From: Emiliania huxleyi CCMP1516
Taxonomy: Eukaryota > Haptophyta > Isochrysidales > Noelaerhabdaceae
Assembly: GCF_000372725.1 (NCBI RefSeq)
Contig: NW_005200535.1
Location: forward strand, 13,363-77,362
DNA: 64,000 bases
Direction: 5' to 3'
Shown: positions 10,269 to 20,977 of the stretch, one piece after another
Layout of the letters: each line of letters starts with the position of its first letter
How positions within the stretch are numbered: position 1 is the first letter of the stretch
The notes under the pieces: generated by a model
Seen by the model: the letters and a program-made list of their open reading frames with translations, nothing else
Databases searched by the model: none
Told to the model about the DNA's origin: nothing
Made by a program: the position numbers and the translations under genes

Positions 10269-11483
10269 TACTAATAATAATACTACTCCTCCTCGGGCCA
10301 GGCGACGCAGCGGCGGCCCCTCGACCTCGGCCACGCCCTTCTCCCGCCGGCAACGAGCGGCGACTCCTCGCCCTCTCGCGCCCACGACGCCGCCTCCTCC
10401 TCCTCCTCGGCGCCGGCGGCCGGGCGGGCGGGCGAGGCGGCCAGGGCGGGCGCCGGCAGGGTGCGACTGCCGCCGCGGCCTCCCCAGCGCGCGGTGCCGC
10501 CGGCCGGCCTGCACAGCGCGCCCTCGTGGCAGCGCGGCCCTGACGGCCGCCTCTCGATGGACGGCGCGGCGCGGCCGGGAGCGAGCCCCGCGCAGCTCCA
10601 CTCGCAGTACGCGCGCATCTCGGAGCCGGCGAGCTCTGCGCGCGCCTCCCCAGGCTCAGCTCGCGCCACGCCAGTCCCGCCGGCCAGCACCGGCGGCGGC
10701 GGCGGCGGTTATGGTGGCGGTGATGGTGGCGGTGGCGGCGGCGGCTTCCGAGACGCGTGGCCGGCGGGGAGGGAGGGGGACGAGCGCGCGAGTGCTTTCC
10801 ACGCGGCGATGCGTGCCTCGGGCCGCATCCAGACCTTTGACGAGTTTTGGAGGCGAGGCACCCCTAGCCCCTGCCCCTGCCCCTGCCCCTGCCCCTGCCC
10901 CTAGCCCTGACCCCTAACCCTTCCCCTGTCCCTGCCCCTGCCCCTAACCCTGCCCCTAACCCTGCCCCTAACCCTGCCCCTGACCGTGCCCCTGCCCCGG
11001 CCCCGGCCCCTGTCCACTTGATCTCCGACCTCGCCTTCTTCACTAGTACCTCATCCCTACGTCTTAGGCGCCACTGCCCCTGATCTCCGACCTCGCCTTC
11101 TTCACTAGTACCTCATCCCCGTCTTAGGCGCCACTGCCCCTGATCTCCGACCTCGCCTTCTTCACTAGTACCTCATCCCTCGTCTTAGGCGCCACTGCCG
11201 CTGGATCTCCAACCTAGCCTTCGCCTCCTTCTACGTCGGCTCCGGCTCCGTCTGGGGCGCCGTCGTGGTCTTCTTCTTCGCGCTGTTCGACGACGCGTCG
11301 ATGGGCGCCGTGTACGTCTTCGTCGGCATCTGCTCGACCGCCCTCTTCGCCTCCCTCGTGCTCGTCGTGACGGTGCTGCAGGAGCCAATCTCCGCGCGCA
11401 TCGAGGTGCCCCCCACCGTCGGCGGGTTGCCCGCGGCCGCGGTGGGCGGCGGCGCGGCGTGGAGGGGCCGTGGCGGGCCGTGA
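9001..11483 (+). CDS. Four-TM Orai-like channel protein
   Basis: Six exons fit one frame: 9001-9651, 9721-9765, 9885-9954, 10028-10200, 10302-10852, 11189-11483 (594 residues). TM1 (FNNLMLASILMFGVGMSAII) is followed by EGN, where Orai channels carry their pore Glu. TM2 is IVFSFFEAVALSTLFLSLVS. A long Pro/Gly/Ser-rich, presumably cytosolic, insert precedes TM3 (FASFYVGSGSVWGAVVVFFF) and TM4 (VYVFVGICSTALFASLVLVV). The four-TM plan and the Glu support a store-operated calcium-channel-like family, but identity is modest. Four of the five introns have GC donors, and each intron start echoes the next exon. The insert between TM2 and TM3 is much longer than in animal Orai. Confidence 0.55.
9814..9880 (+). 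repeat. Intronic minisatellite, 11-bp unit
   Basis: CCACCTCTCGC-type units fill most of intron 9766-9884 up to its acceptor. Confidence 0.85.
10207..10268 (+). repeat. (TAC)n microsatellite in an intron
   Basis: About 20 perfect ACT/TAC triplets inside intron 10201-10301. If unspliced they would read as a poly-Tyr run. Confidence 0.95.
10860..11188 (+). repeat. Intronic (CCCCTG)n and three copies of an exon-edge unit
   Basis: Intron 10853-11188 starts with CCCCTG hexamers (to about 11,010), followed by tandem copies of a unit of about 65 bp. Each copy ends in CGTCTTAG and continues GCGCCACTGCC, matching the start of the true exon at 11,189. Confidence 0.85.
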
Positions 11484-12739
11484 CGGCCGGGGAGGGCGCC
11501 GGCAACGCCGAGCAGCGGTGTCGCGACCCCGTGACCTGGCGGCGTTGCGCCGCACCGAGAGGGGGGACGATCCGGAGTGGACTGACGATCCGGAGCACAC
11601 ATTGAATGCCATGATACTTTAGACGTGGAGTCGCGAGGGTCGTGTAAAGTAGAGCGTAATGCTGGTTCGCGCCCGCGCACTCTGGCTCTCCACCTGGGTC
11701 TCCGCGCACTCGCTTGCTTTTTTTCGCTCCAGTCCTGCGGATCCTTCAGTAGTAGACCGCAGGGCTACGAAGCCTTCACACTCCAAGGGGCTGGTCTCGG
11801 GGGGGGGGGGGGGGGGGTCGCCCCAGAGGCTGTAAATCAGGCTGTATCCCCTGTCCGAGTCTCGGACATCGGGGACGCACCCCATCTGGATCTGCCTCTC
11901 GCGTGGAACGCCGGCGCCCCTGCGCGGCGCACCCGTCCGCTGTGCGCCGGCTCGCGCGCCTATTGCCAAATCGCGACGTTTGAGCGCAGCGCACGCGTCC
12001 CACACGTCACGCGCGCGCAGGAGAGCTTGCGGCAGACACGTAGCGTGTACTCGCCGAGGGCATCGCGCCGCAAACCCCGCGCATTCCGCCCCAGCAGAGG
12101 CTGCAGCCGATGCGCAAGCTTCACCACTGTAAGAATGGTGACTATATAAGCGTGGGTGGGCTTGCTTGCTCTCTTTTTCAGAGAGCAAAAATGCAAGAAA
12201 CCATCTCGCGTTCACCCGGTAGTGTACGGTGCTGTCCAGTCCGAGCCATACTCATACACATCCGACCCCTCCTGTTGCTTCTTGACGACACCTGCGCCAG
12301 TCCGGAGGACCACCGCACCACCCCTGTGAGCCTGTGTCGCTAAGTGCGGCTTCAGGGTTTAGCCGGTGAGGGGGGCGGGGCGGGGCGGGGCGGGGTGGTT
12401 TGGGTCGGGTCGGGGGGGGGGCGGGGTTGTGCGACCGCCCTTTGGTGTAAACTTCTTCTGAGGAAGCCCCGCGCCTCGCCTGTCGCGTGAATCGTAAAAG
12501 AAAGAAAGAAAACATACAAACGGACGGATGGGAGGACGGCACGCCGCCACCACGCGTGAATCGTGTCGTGCGACCGCGTGTTGTAAATTCTTTTGCCCAG
12601 GTATTCGTTGTAAAATTCTTTTGCCGCACGACACGATTCACGCGACAGGCGAGGCGCGGGCGAGCTTCCTCAGACAGTGTTTGTAAAAATTTAAGAATTC
12701 TTTGGCCGCGCGTGACTACTCCGTCGGTGGTTCTGAAGG
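11484..12739. other. Intergenic with a foldback repeat
   Basis: A G-run lies at 11,800-11,817. At 12,237 a short piece of repeat X (GTCCAGTCCGAGCC) appears. No convincing gene on either strand. Confidence 0.45.
12420..12672. mobile_element. MITE-like foldback element, copy 1
   Basis: GCGCCTCGCCTGTCGCGTGA at 12,470-12,489 and its complement near 12,638-12,657 form a long inverted repeat; a second pair flanks GAATCGTGTCGTGCGACC. A related copy sits at 25,505-25,610 with the same GCACGACACGATTCACGCGA core. No coding capacity; a non-autonomous DNA transposon is likely. Confidence 0.55.
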
Positions 12740-14449
12740 ATGAAGTTCGGCCAGACGCTCCGAGCTGCGCAGTGGCCGCCTTGGGACGAGGTCTACATCC
12801 CATACAAGTCCCTCAAGAAGATCCTCAAGGCGGGCGCCGCAGGCGAGGCGGGGTTCGGAGCTACAGAGGGCAGCTTCGTTGCGAAGCTTTGCGACGCCGT
12901 CAGCAGCGTGGACGCGTTCTTCACTGCGCAAGTCGGACTCCTGACCAGGCGTCTGGCCGCGCTGCGGACGGCGTCGCAAGTGTCGGGCGCCGAGCTGGCG
13001 GCCGTCTCTGAGGAGATGGACGTCCTCTGCTCCGGTCCTACTGTAGCCTTGCCCGCTGCCTCTCCGCTCACTGCCGCGTCCTCTTGCCACCCTCGGCCGC
13101 AACCCGTCGGCAGGTGTTGACTGGCTGAGAGGGTATGCCGAGCTAAACCGCGTCGCGGTGCGCAAGATCTTGAAGAAGCACGACAAGTCGTCGCAAATCG
13201 CGCTCACGCCGTCCCTCGGGCCCTGGGTCGAACGCCGCGCCTTTGCGTCGCTACGAGGCCTGGACGCGTTGTTGCGCGCAGCCGAGAATTTCCTCGCGCT
13301 GCTGGTCGCGCCGCTGGACGGCCGACGGTCGGGCCAGGCGGCGGGCCCGAACGGCGCTCAAGCGGCCTGCGGCGGCGCACCCGCCGCCGCCAAGGTGGAG
13401 CCGCCCGCGTCGATCGTGTGGCAGCCGAGGCCGCGGGGCGCGGAGGTGCTGCCGCCTCCTCCGACTCGTCTGCCCTCCACCGTCGGCGCCGGCTCTAGCG
13501 TCGCCGAGGCTGCCAGCGCAGCGGCGCACGGGGCTCACAGGGAGACGGCCGAGCGGTGCGCGTTGCTGCTCACCACCTTGACCCACGCGAGTCCCGGCCA
13601 AATGAGCCCCAGTCCGGCCGTCGCCGACACGGCGCTGCTCCATCGTCCAGAAATCGTTTGAGAGTGTCTCTGCTCGGACCTCTATACTCGCGAGCAGGCG
13701 CCTCGCTCGCCGTCGCTGCTCGTCCGGAACGTGCCCGCGTGTGTCGAGTGCCACCGGTCAAAGACGGCGTGCTCCGGCGGGTTCCCGTGCACGCGCTGCC
13801 TGCGGCTTGGGAAGGTGCAAGACACTTCCGAGACGAGACCCCATCTCTGCTCCCGTTCAGCGCGCACTGCCTGCGGCTTAGACCATAAAGGCTCGCACCG
13901 CTTCGGTACTTCATCGGAGCCCGTCCTATTTGAGGAGGATGCATTTAATTTCACACGCGCTGCGCCTTCGGCTGCGCGACGTGCAATCAGCCCCCCCCGC
14001 CCCCCCTCCCCCCCAAACAGGTCTGCGTACCGCGGCAGAGGCACAAGCGCTTCCGCACCGCTGCGTGCCGCGCCGGCGCTGCCAGCGTTGGACCCTCGCA
14101 TGCCGCGATCGCGGACGAAGTGGTCGAGGAGATGCGCCGCCTCGAGCCGGCTGCCGGGGAACCAGAGCCGGGCCCTACGGCGCTGGAGCTGGAGCTGGAG
14201 CCCACAGCCGCTCAATCGCAGCCGTCGCAGCCGTCGCCCACGCCCGTCGCCCTGCAGGGCGTCGTTGAAAGCGCCTCGCATTCATTGCCCAACCGTGCCG
14301 CCCGGCCGGGCACCGTTCAGGCTTCCGCCGCCGTGGCCCGGCCAGAGCCCTTTTCGGCCGTCCCGGGCGTGTGCGGGCCGACGACGTGGCTATCTGGCAA
14401 CCTAGAGCTGCTCAGCGCAGTGGCGCGCATGGAGGGGGAGGTGCTCTAG
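12740..14449 (+). CDS. SPX-domain protein joined to a Zn2Cys6 cluster
   Basis: Model of 447 residues: exons 12740-13034, 13114-13616, 13698-13814, 14021-14449. The N-terminus (MKFGQTLRAAQWPPWDEVYI, PYKSLKKILK) is the first SPX helix pair, and GYAELNRVAVRKILKKHDK is the lysine-rich SPX core that binds inositol pyrophosphates. Exons 3 and 4 together give C-x2-C-x6-C-x5-C-x2-C-x6-C (CVECHRSKTACSGG through VC), the fungal-type binuclear zinc cluster that binds DNA. The link depends on intron 13617-13697 (GC-AG, 81 nt, in frame), which removes a TGA at 13659. If that intron is not used, the SPX protein ends there at 280 residues, but the zinc-cluster part would then have no ATG and only about 70 bp of upstream sequence. 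Confidence 0.7.
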
Positions 14450-14567
14450 AGGCCCGTACGAAGAGCGGGCGAAAGGGGCTCGTCTTGCTGGCTCGAGCAA
14501 TGAGTAATGTATCTGACAATCTGATTCTCTGTTGCCCCAACGACCTTGAAGTGTGTTTTGGGATTTT

Positions 14568-14690
14568 GCCTGACCCTCGGTGCATGCCTGACGTACTCTA
14601 CTCCCGCCCCTGACCCTCGGTGTGCATTCGTGACGTACTCCCACCCCTGACCCTCGGTGCGCATTCCTGATGTACTCACTACTGTACGTG
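14568..14690 (+). repeat. Three-copy tandem repeat, about 40 bp
   Basis: Units contain CCCCTGACCCTCGGTG followed by GCATTC and TGACGTACTC. Confidence 0.8.
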
Positions 14691-14939
14691 GCTGTGGGTC
14701 GACAGCGATTGTAGGACAACGAAGGGACCAAGTCACGGTCGCGGCCTTCCGACTCGCGCAGCCCGGGGAGGATTGGGAGGGGGGTCGGCCGGAGGAGTAC
14801 GCCGGCCTCTTCGACGGCCCATAAGGGGCCGTCGCCTACCGTGCCTTTTGTAGTGCCAGTCCGAGCCAGTCTGCTGTGAGAGGGGCTTGTGTAGTAAAAT
14901 TCTCTTGCTGGCGGGGGTGGGCGGGTGCACGGAGCTAAG

Positions 14940-15150
14940 TGCCTGTGTGTCTCGCGCCTTGCGGGGGGGGAGCGGAAAGGAGGAACCTCTTCCCAAGAGC
15001 ACCACTCTTGGAGCGCCGCCACTACCACCCAGAGCGCTGCAAGCAGCGCCGGGCAATGACGGCCTACCGCCCACCCAGCCCCCCCTCGGCACACCCCGGC
15101 AGCCAATGTGTGACGGCTCGAACCCGCTAAGCCATCCCGCAAGCGGGATG
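14940..15150 (-). repeat. Dispersed repeat W, copy 2 (inverted)
   Basis: Matches 1,474-1,720 on the other strand, including AGGAACCTCTTCCCAAGAG and the GGCTCGAACCCGCTAAGCC head. Confidence 0.7.
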
Positions 15151-15339
15151 GCCCGCCACTCGAACCCGCAAGCGGGTGTACGAACCGCGAGCGGCTCGCA
15201 CTCGTGACACGCAGGCGTCCGCCAGACGGCGCCGGGGCTAGGCGACCGAAGAGGAACTACGGCAAGAACCGCACACCACCCGCTGACGAGCGCTCGCGGA
15301 ACTGGTCCGCGGCGCCCGCCAGGGGCGTGCGCGAGACAG

Positions 15340-16575
15340 GGGTCCAACACGATCAGCCCGGCGGCACGAGGGGAGGCGCTCGACGACGAGGCGCCAGCCG
15401 CGACGGCGGCAGGAGGCGAGGCGAGCAGCAGTGCTCCAGGAGGCGAGACGGTCCTCGGGCGGCGCGAGCGAGGGGAGGCGCTCGACGACGAGGCGCCGAC
15501 CGTGATGGCGGAAGGCGACGAGGCGAGCAGCGGTGCCCCACCAGCGAAGAGACCGCGCGGGAAGAAGGGGGGAAGGAAAGCGAAGATGGGGGCAAACAGA
15601 GTCAGTGACGAGCGTGGCAGAGAGAGAGAGGGGGTCTAGTGGAGCGTCTTGTGTTGTGGAGGGGTCGAGGTCGAGGCGCATACGCGCCCGACGAAGACTC
15701 CTCAGGTGCCTGCGCACCAACCACCCCCGGTGTTTTGACACCATTATTCGGTATATTAACCTCGCGGCCGCCTAGATAGACTGAAAGAGCTAGACACCGC
15801 AGGAGGCGAGGCTGCTGCTGCTGCTGCTGCGGCTGCTGCGGCTGCTGCAACGCTAGATACGATTCGCCCACCCAGCCCGCCCGCCCGCCCGCCCCACCCG
15901 CCCGCCCGTCCACCTCCTACCCACCGACCGCCCACCCTCCCATCGCCATACGCGTGGGCGCTCGAGAGCTCCCCTCGCTGCCTACTCGCTGCCTCTGGGG
16001 AGGAGGGGAAGACGTAGGGCTGCATGCGCGCCTTCCAACTGAGGCCCCTCCCCGAAAGGCAAGTCTTAGCCACACGAAACCGAGACCCCTCCCCCCCCGC
16101 CCCGATCCCCCCACCCCCTTGCTCCCCTCCCCCCCCTCGGGAGGGCCGAACTGAGGCGCCCGTGGGGACCCCACAATCCCCTTCCCCCCTCGGAGGGGGC
16201 CGGACGGAGGCGTACCCCGTGGGCCCCGCTCTTTCCCTCGCATAGCGGCCACTCTTCGGATCGCTGGTCGAGCGACCCGGGGGATGCCCCGCGCGCCTGA
16301 CCCAGGCGCGAGAAACGAATCTGCGAGGCGAGGCCGCTCACGCGGCCCGATGGGGAGGAACGGGGCGAGCCCCCTCCAACCCACCCGCGCTAGGTCTCGG
16401 GGGACGAAGGGGTCACACCCGACGACCTCGGGAACTAGCCGGGGCAGTCGGAGAAGTGGCAACTCCGTGCACTGACGGTCGGCCGCCAGAAAACACGCCT
16501 CCGTGGCTCGGGTTACACCAATCCTCGCTACCCAACGCGGCCAAAGGATATCCACCTCGAGAACCTCGAGAACAG
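15340..16575 (+). mobile_element. Dispersed element A, 5'-truncated copy
   Basis: Starts inside the coding tail shared with 58,974-60,557 (repeated GAGGCGCTCGACGACGAGG units, acidic Ala/Gly-rich protein) and continues through a GC-rich 3' region to the end GGATATCCACCTCGAGAACC. Copies at 16,775-17,158 and on the minus strand at 57,283-60,446 share this 3' end but start at different points, the pattern of non-LTR retroposition. No reverse transcriptase is visible. An alternative is a DNA element with long inverted ends. Confidence 0.6.
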
Positions 16576-16664
16576 GGCTCGAAGCCCTTTTCTGTGAGCA
16601 GGGATTCCCTCCCGGCGGGGGTTGTGGCTGAGAGCCGGCATGCCTCGCCACCCTCGCAGGAGTC

Positions 16665-16774
16665 GCTTAGGCGGCTCCCGTGGTGTACCTGTGTTAGTGC
16701 CAGTGCGCGCCAGTCCCGTACCCGGTGTCGTGCGACGGAGTTTCTTGTAAAATTCTCTTGTAAGACTCTCTTGA
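16665..16774 (+). repeat. Dispersed repeat Y, copy 1
   Basis: Begins with the hairpin GGAGTCGCTTAGGCGGCTCC and continues GTGCCAGTGCGCGCCAGTCC. The same hairpin and tail lie at 23,082-23,150, right after an ORF. Confidence 0.6.
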
Positions 16775-17158
16775 GGGCCCCACTCTTTCCTTCGCATAGC
16801 GGCCACTCTTCGGATCGCTGGTCGAGCGACCCGGGGGATGCCCCGCGCGCCTGACCCAGGCGCGGAAACGAATCTGCGAGGCGTGGCCGCTCATGCGGCC
16901 CGATGGGGAGGAGGGGAAGACGTAGGGCGTGCTTGCGCGCCTTTCCGAGGCCCCTCCAACCCACCCGCGCTAGGTCTCGGGTTTGACGCATGGGGTCACT
17001 CCCGCGAAACCCGTGAACTAGCCGGGGCAGTCGGAGAAGGGGCAACTCCGTGCACTGACGGTCGGCCGTCAGAAAACACGCCTCCGTGGCTCGGGTTACA
17101 CCAATCCTCGCTACCCAACGCGGCCAAAGGATATCCACCTCGAGAACCTCGAGAACTC
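16775..17158 (+). mobile_element. Element A, short 5'-truncated copy
   Basis: Begins at GGGCCCCACTCTTTCCTTCG (compare 16,224 in the longer copy) and ends at the same CTCGAGAACCTCGAGAAC. Confidence 0.65.
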
Positions 17159-17252
17159 TCTTGTTTTTTTTTTAACTCTCTTGTTACCCGGGTAGTGCCA
17201 GTGCTCGCCAGTCCCGTGCGTGCATCGAGTGCGAGGGCGTCTCTAATCCACA

Positions 17253-18161
17253 ATGACGGAGGCGCCAGCGACCGCGCGCTACGGAGGCCGCACAAAGGTG
17301 GTCCTCTTCGGCGACTCCATCACGCAGTACTCTTTCCACGCTGGCGGCTGGGGGCAGCGCCTGACCGAGTACTTCAGCCGTCGAGCGGACGTCTTGAACC
17401 GTGGATTTGCGGGCTACAACACGCTGTACGCCCACCTTGCGCTGCAGCGCCTGCTCCCCGGCGAGCTCTCCGACGCGGCGCTCTGGACTGTCGGGCTGGG
17501 CGCAAACGACTCGATGCTGCCAGGCTCTGAAGTCCACCTGCCGGCCAGCGAGTATGAGGCGAATCTGCGTGCAATCCTCGGCAGGATCCAGACGGCGTCC
17601 GGAGGTCGCGCCGCAATCATTGTTATCGGACCGCCACCCAAGGTGGACGATCAAGAGGCCGGTCAGAGCAGTGCGAGTTCGGCCGAGTACGCTGAGATCG
17701 CCAGTCGCTGCGCCGCAGCGTACGGAGCCGAGTTTCTCGACATGCACGCAGCGATGAGCTCGACGGGCAGGCCGTTTAGCGACTTTAGCCACGACGGGGT
17801 CCACTACAACACCGCCGGCAACGCGTTTGCCTTTGAGCGGATCAGGGGCGTGATCGACACCAGACTCCCTCAACTCGCCGTCCCCCGTGATCCAGTGACG
17901 GGCAGGTACGACTTGCCAAACGCGTCACCCCTCCCGTGCGAGATGCCTGGCATCATGGAGCTGATTGACCACGCCAACCCGGCGGCAGTGTTTACGCCGC
18001 TGGAGCCGGCATCGGCGGCGGCAGTGGCGGCACATGCAACACTGCCAAGCTTGTGGCAGACACCGCCGCCCTGGCGGACGGCGCTAGTCTCTGCCGTGCT
18101 GGGAGCAGCCGCAGCAACGGCTGCCATTATGCGTGTGGCGTCGATCAAGTTTAGAGTGTAG
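17253..18161 (+). CDS. SGNH/GDSL esterase (isoamyl acetate-hydrolysing type)
   Basis: Single exon, 302 residues. Block I VVLFGDSITQYSFHAGGWGQ carries the nucleophile Ser, TVGLGANDS is block III with the oxyanion Asn, and SHDGVHYNTAGNAF carries the Asp and His of the catalytic triad. GYNTLYA after NRGFA fits block II. Order and spacing match the IAH1 branch of SGNH hydrolases, which split small acetate esters. A C-terminal hydrophobic stretch (about 276-296, ALVSAVLGAAAATAAIM) could anchor the enzyme in a membrane, which is not usual for this family. The ATG at 17253 is the first in frame and sits 40-60 bp after a CCAGTCCCGTGC motif of the repeat Y type. Confidence 0.88.
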   Translation: MTEAPATARYGGRTKVVLFGDSITQYSFHAGGWGQRLTEYFSRRADVLNRGFAGYNTLYAHLALQRLLPGELSDAALWTVGLGANDSMLPGSEVHLPASEYEANLRAILGRIQTASGGRAAIIVIGPPPKVDDQEAGQSSASSAEYAEIASRCAAAYGAEFLDMHAAMSSTGRPFSDFSHDGVHYNTAGNAFAFERIRGVIDTRLPQLAVPRDPVTGRYDLPNASPLPCEMPGIMELIDHANPAAVFTPLEPASAAAVAAHATLPSLWQTPPPWRTALVSAVLGAAAATAAIMRVASIKFRV

Positions 18162-18942
18162 TGGAGCTTGGGGGTGTATCGGGCGGCCACCGACGCCGTC
18201 GGTGGTTGGCGGGCGGAACGGGACGGGCGGCCATCGAGTGATCGTGGGCCTGAGCCTGTGACTAGGGGGGCGCTCTCAGAAAAAGGAATTTGAAACCCTG
18301 AAAAAAGAAATTTGAAACCCTGGCAACGTGCCGTCCTCCCATCCCTCCCTTGGGGTGCCGGTTTTCTTTCTTTCGGGACGGACCCTGTGCGTGAGTGCCA
18401 GTGTGCGCGCGCCCCAGAGTCGCCGCAGTCCCGTGCCTAGCTAGTTAGAGATTGGTGTAAGGTAAGGTAAGGTAAACTTCTCCACACACACGAGGTGGTG
18501 GCGGGGCAAGGGGGGGCGACCCAGAGAGGGGTTTATGACTTAAATGGAGCAAAATGTTTTCTTTCTTTTCGCAGAGGGGGGGGGGGGACTGGCACACGAC
18601 ACGTGCAGGACTGGCGTTGTTGGCTGGAAGGGACTTTTGCGAGGCGGAGTGAGAGGCGATTCACCCCTGCGCGTGTACCGCATTTTTCTGTGTCATGCAC
18701 GGCCAGGGCCCAGGCTGAGGCACGGGCCGCGGAGGCGCGCGAGTCGGGGAAGTGACGGAAGGCCGCGGCGACCGTCAAGTGTTCCCCCACGAAAGCTACA
18801 ACCGCTGTGAACCCAACCACGTAAGTATTATCTCAATCAATCTCCATAATATCTGTCTGTGTGACCGCGTTGTCACTTGTCTAAGAGCACAACTTCAAAA
18901 ACCCCAACCCCGGTGATTGTTTCGGCGGGGCGATTCTCTCGT
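18162..18942. other. Intergenic with a piece of repeat V
   Basis: 18,456-18,515 (GTAAGG units, then CTTCTCCACACACACGAGGT) matches the end of repeat V at 40,604-40,652. The segment 18,270-18,322 holds two copies of AAATTTGAAACCCTG-like sequence. No gene seen. Confidence 0.45.
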
Positions 18943-20895
18943 CTAAAAGCCCGTCAGATTCCTCAACGGATGACTGCCCGGCCCGCGCTGCCCGCCGTGC
19001 GTGCTGCGCCCGCCGTGGTGGTGAGGCAGCGAGTGGTGCTGGTCAACCAGGTGGTGCGCCTCGCCAAAGTCGTAGTACGCCCACGCGACGAGAAAGTAGA
19101 TCAGCAGCCCGCTCGAGTCGATGACCGTGGTCATCAGCGGCGCCGACGTCAGCGCCGGGTTCGATCCGAGCCGCGCTGCCAGCAGAGGAAGGGTCGCCTG
19201 ATCGCCGAGGGGGGAGGGGGGAGGGGGAGGGGAGGGGGGGGGGGTGGGCGGGGGTTGCGGCAGGCCATGCTCGCCCGGAGCTATCTCTCCGCTCCGTCGT
19301 GGGATGGCCTCAGCGGGTTCGAGCCTGCATTGGCTGCCGGGTGTGCCGTGTGTCGCTCCTCTGTGACCGTCTCTCCCATGCCGCCGTGAAGCGTCTCGGG
19401 ACTACCTCGGAACTGTCTCGGAACTGTCTCTGTGACCGTCCCTCCGTCTCGCCGGCGTCCCACCCATACCGCCGTCTTGTCGCTGGCCAGACTGTGTCTG
19501 CTCACCTCTTTGACTACCTACCTAGGCCTACCGCCCCTCTTCCTACCTAGGTGTCTGGCCGCCTCTCTACCTGGCTGCAGTCTCGCCCCCACGAAGCTTG
19601 TATCTCGACTGTCTCTCGGCTGTCTCTCGGCTGTCTCTCGGCTGCCTCTCGGCTGTCTCTCGGCTGTCTCTCTGCTGTCTCCCTGCTGCATCTCGGCTGT
19701 CTCTCGGCTGTCTCTCGGCTGTCTCTCGGCTGCCTCTCGGCTGCCTCTCGGCTGCCTCTCGGCTGTCTCTCGGCTGTCTCTCGGCTGTGTATCAAGAGCG
19801 CCCCCACGAAGTTGGCCCAGAGAGAGACCAGAGGCAGCGACACGGCGACAACCACCTACTCAATCCATCGCTGCAGTGAGAGTGCCAGCGCGCCCCCTCC
19901 CCTTGCCGCCTCCGTCGGTCGAGCTCGGAGCGGCCCCAACGTGGAAGGAGACGAGGTGGCAGAGCAGGCCGACCGAGAGGAAGAGCGCGCCCAGCGCGAC
20001 ACCGCACAGCCCGCCGACCTAATGACCACGCCTGGCCGTTCTGACTACGCACCAACTACTCTCGCCACACAGCCCGCCGACCCAACGACTCACCACTCAC
20101 ACCCAGTCCTCCCCGCACCGGGGGGGGGTGCGTCTCCGCCTGCGGCCCGGCTGGCTGCGAGTCTGGCCCGGCTGGCTGCGAGTCTGGCCACTCCTCTCCG
20201 CTGTACACTGTAGTCGGCCCCGTGAGCCGTGTCTGCTGCGAGAGCCACGGTGTTGGAGAGAGCGCGTGTCTGACTGTCACTGTGCGATGTCGGGGCCCGG
20301 GGTGGTGCGTTTATCTGCTATGGGCCCCGAGTATGGGGTACGTGCCTACTCACAGCAGTGTGAAGGTAGGGGATCCTGGAGTCCTTCTCTCCGTGTGTTT
20401 CTTTTCCCCAGCGGGGTTGTGCGTTTATGTGTGAAGAGAGCGCAAGGGGCTGTGTGTCTGGCGGTGTGCGGCCAGTGTGTCGTCAGCCGCTTCTCTGTCC
20501 ACCCATACCGCGCTGGTGTCCAGTCCGAGCCTGGCTGCTCTTCACCTACCTACCTACCTACCCACCTACCTACCCACCTACCTGTTCTCTCCGCATCTGG
20601 CACGCAAGCCTGAGTGTGAACGATGCATACTCAGCGGGGTCATAGTCGACCGTGTCGCCGCCGCACCGCCCGCCGACCAGCGTCTCGCGCGAAACCACCC
20701 GCGCGAAGGTGGCGCGCCTACGGTAAGGGCCGGTAAGGAGAGGTAAGGGGCCGGCGCCCTTCTCGGCACAGATAAGGCGGCGGGGCAAGGGCCAGGCTAG
20801 TCCCTCGCGTCTCCCCGTCTAGACGACAGGAGCCCCGCGGCATTCAGAGTGCAAGGCCCGGTGCGCGTGGGTGAGCGGCGTGAGTGGTGTGGGTG

Positions 20896-20977
<82 letters not shown>

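Noticed and set aside
10117-10270. Poly-Tyr run as a protein feature
   Set aside because: The (TAC)n tract lies in an intron whose removal keeps frame, and exon edges are duplicated around it.
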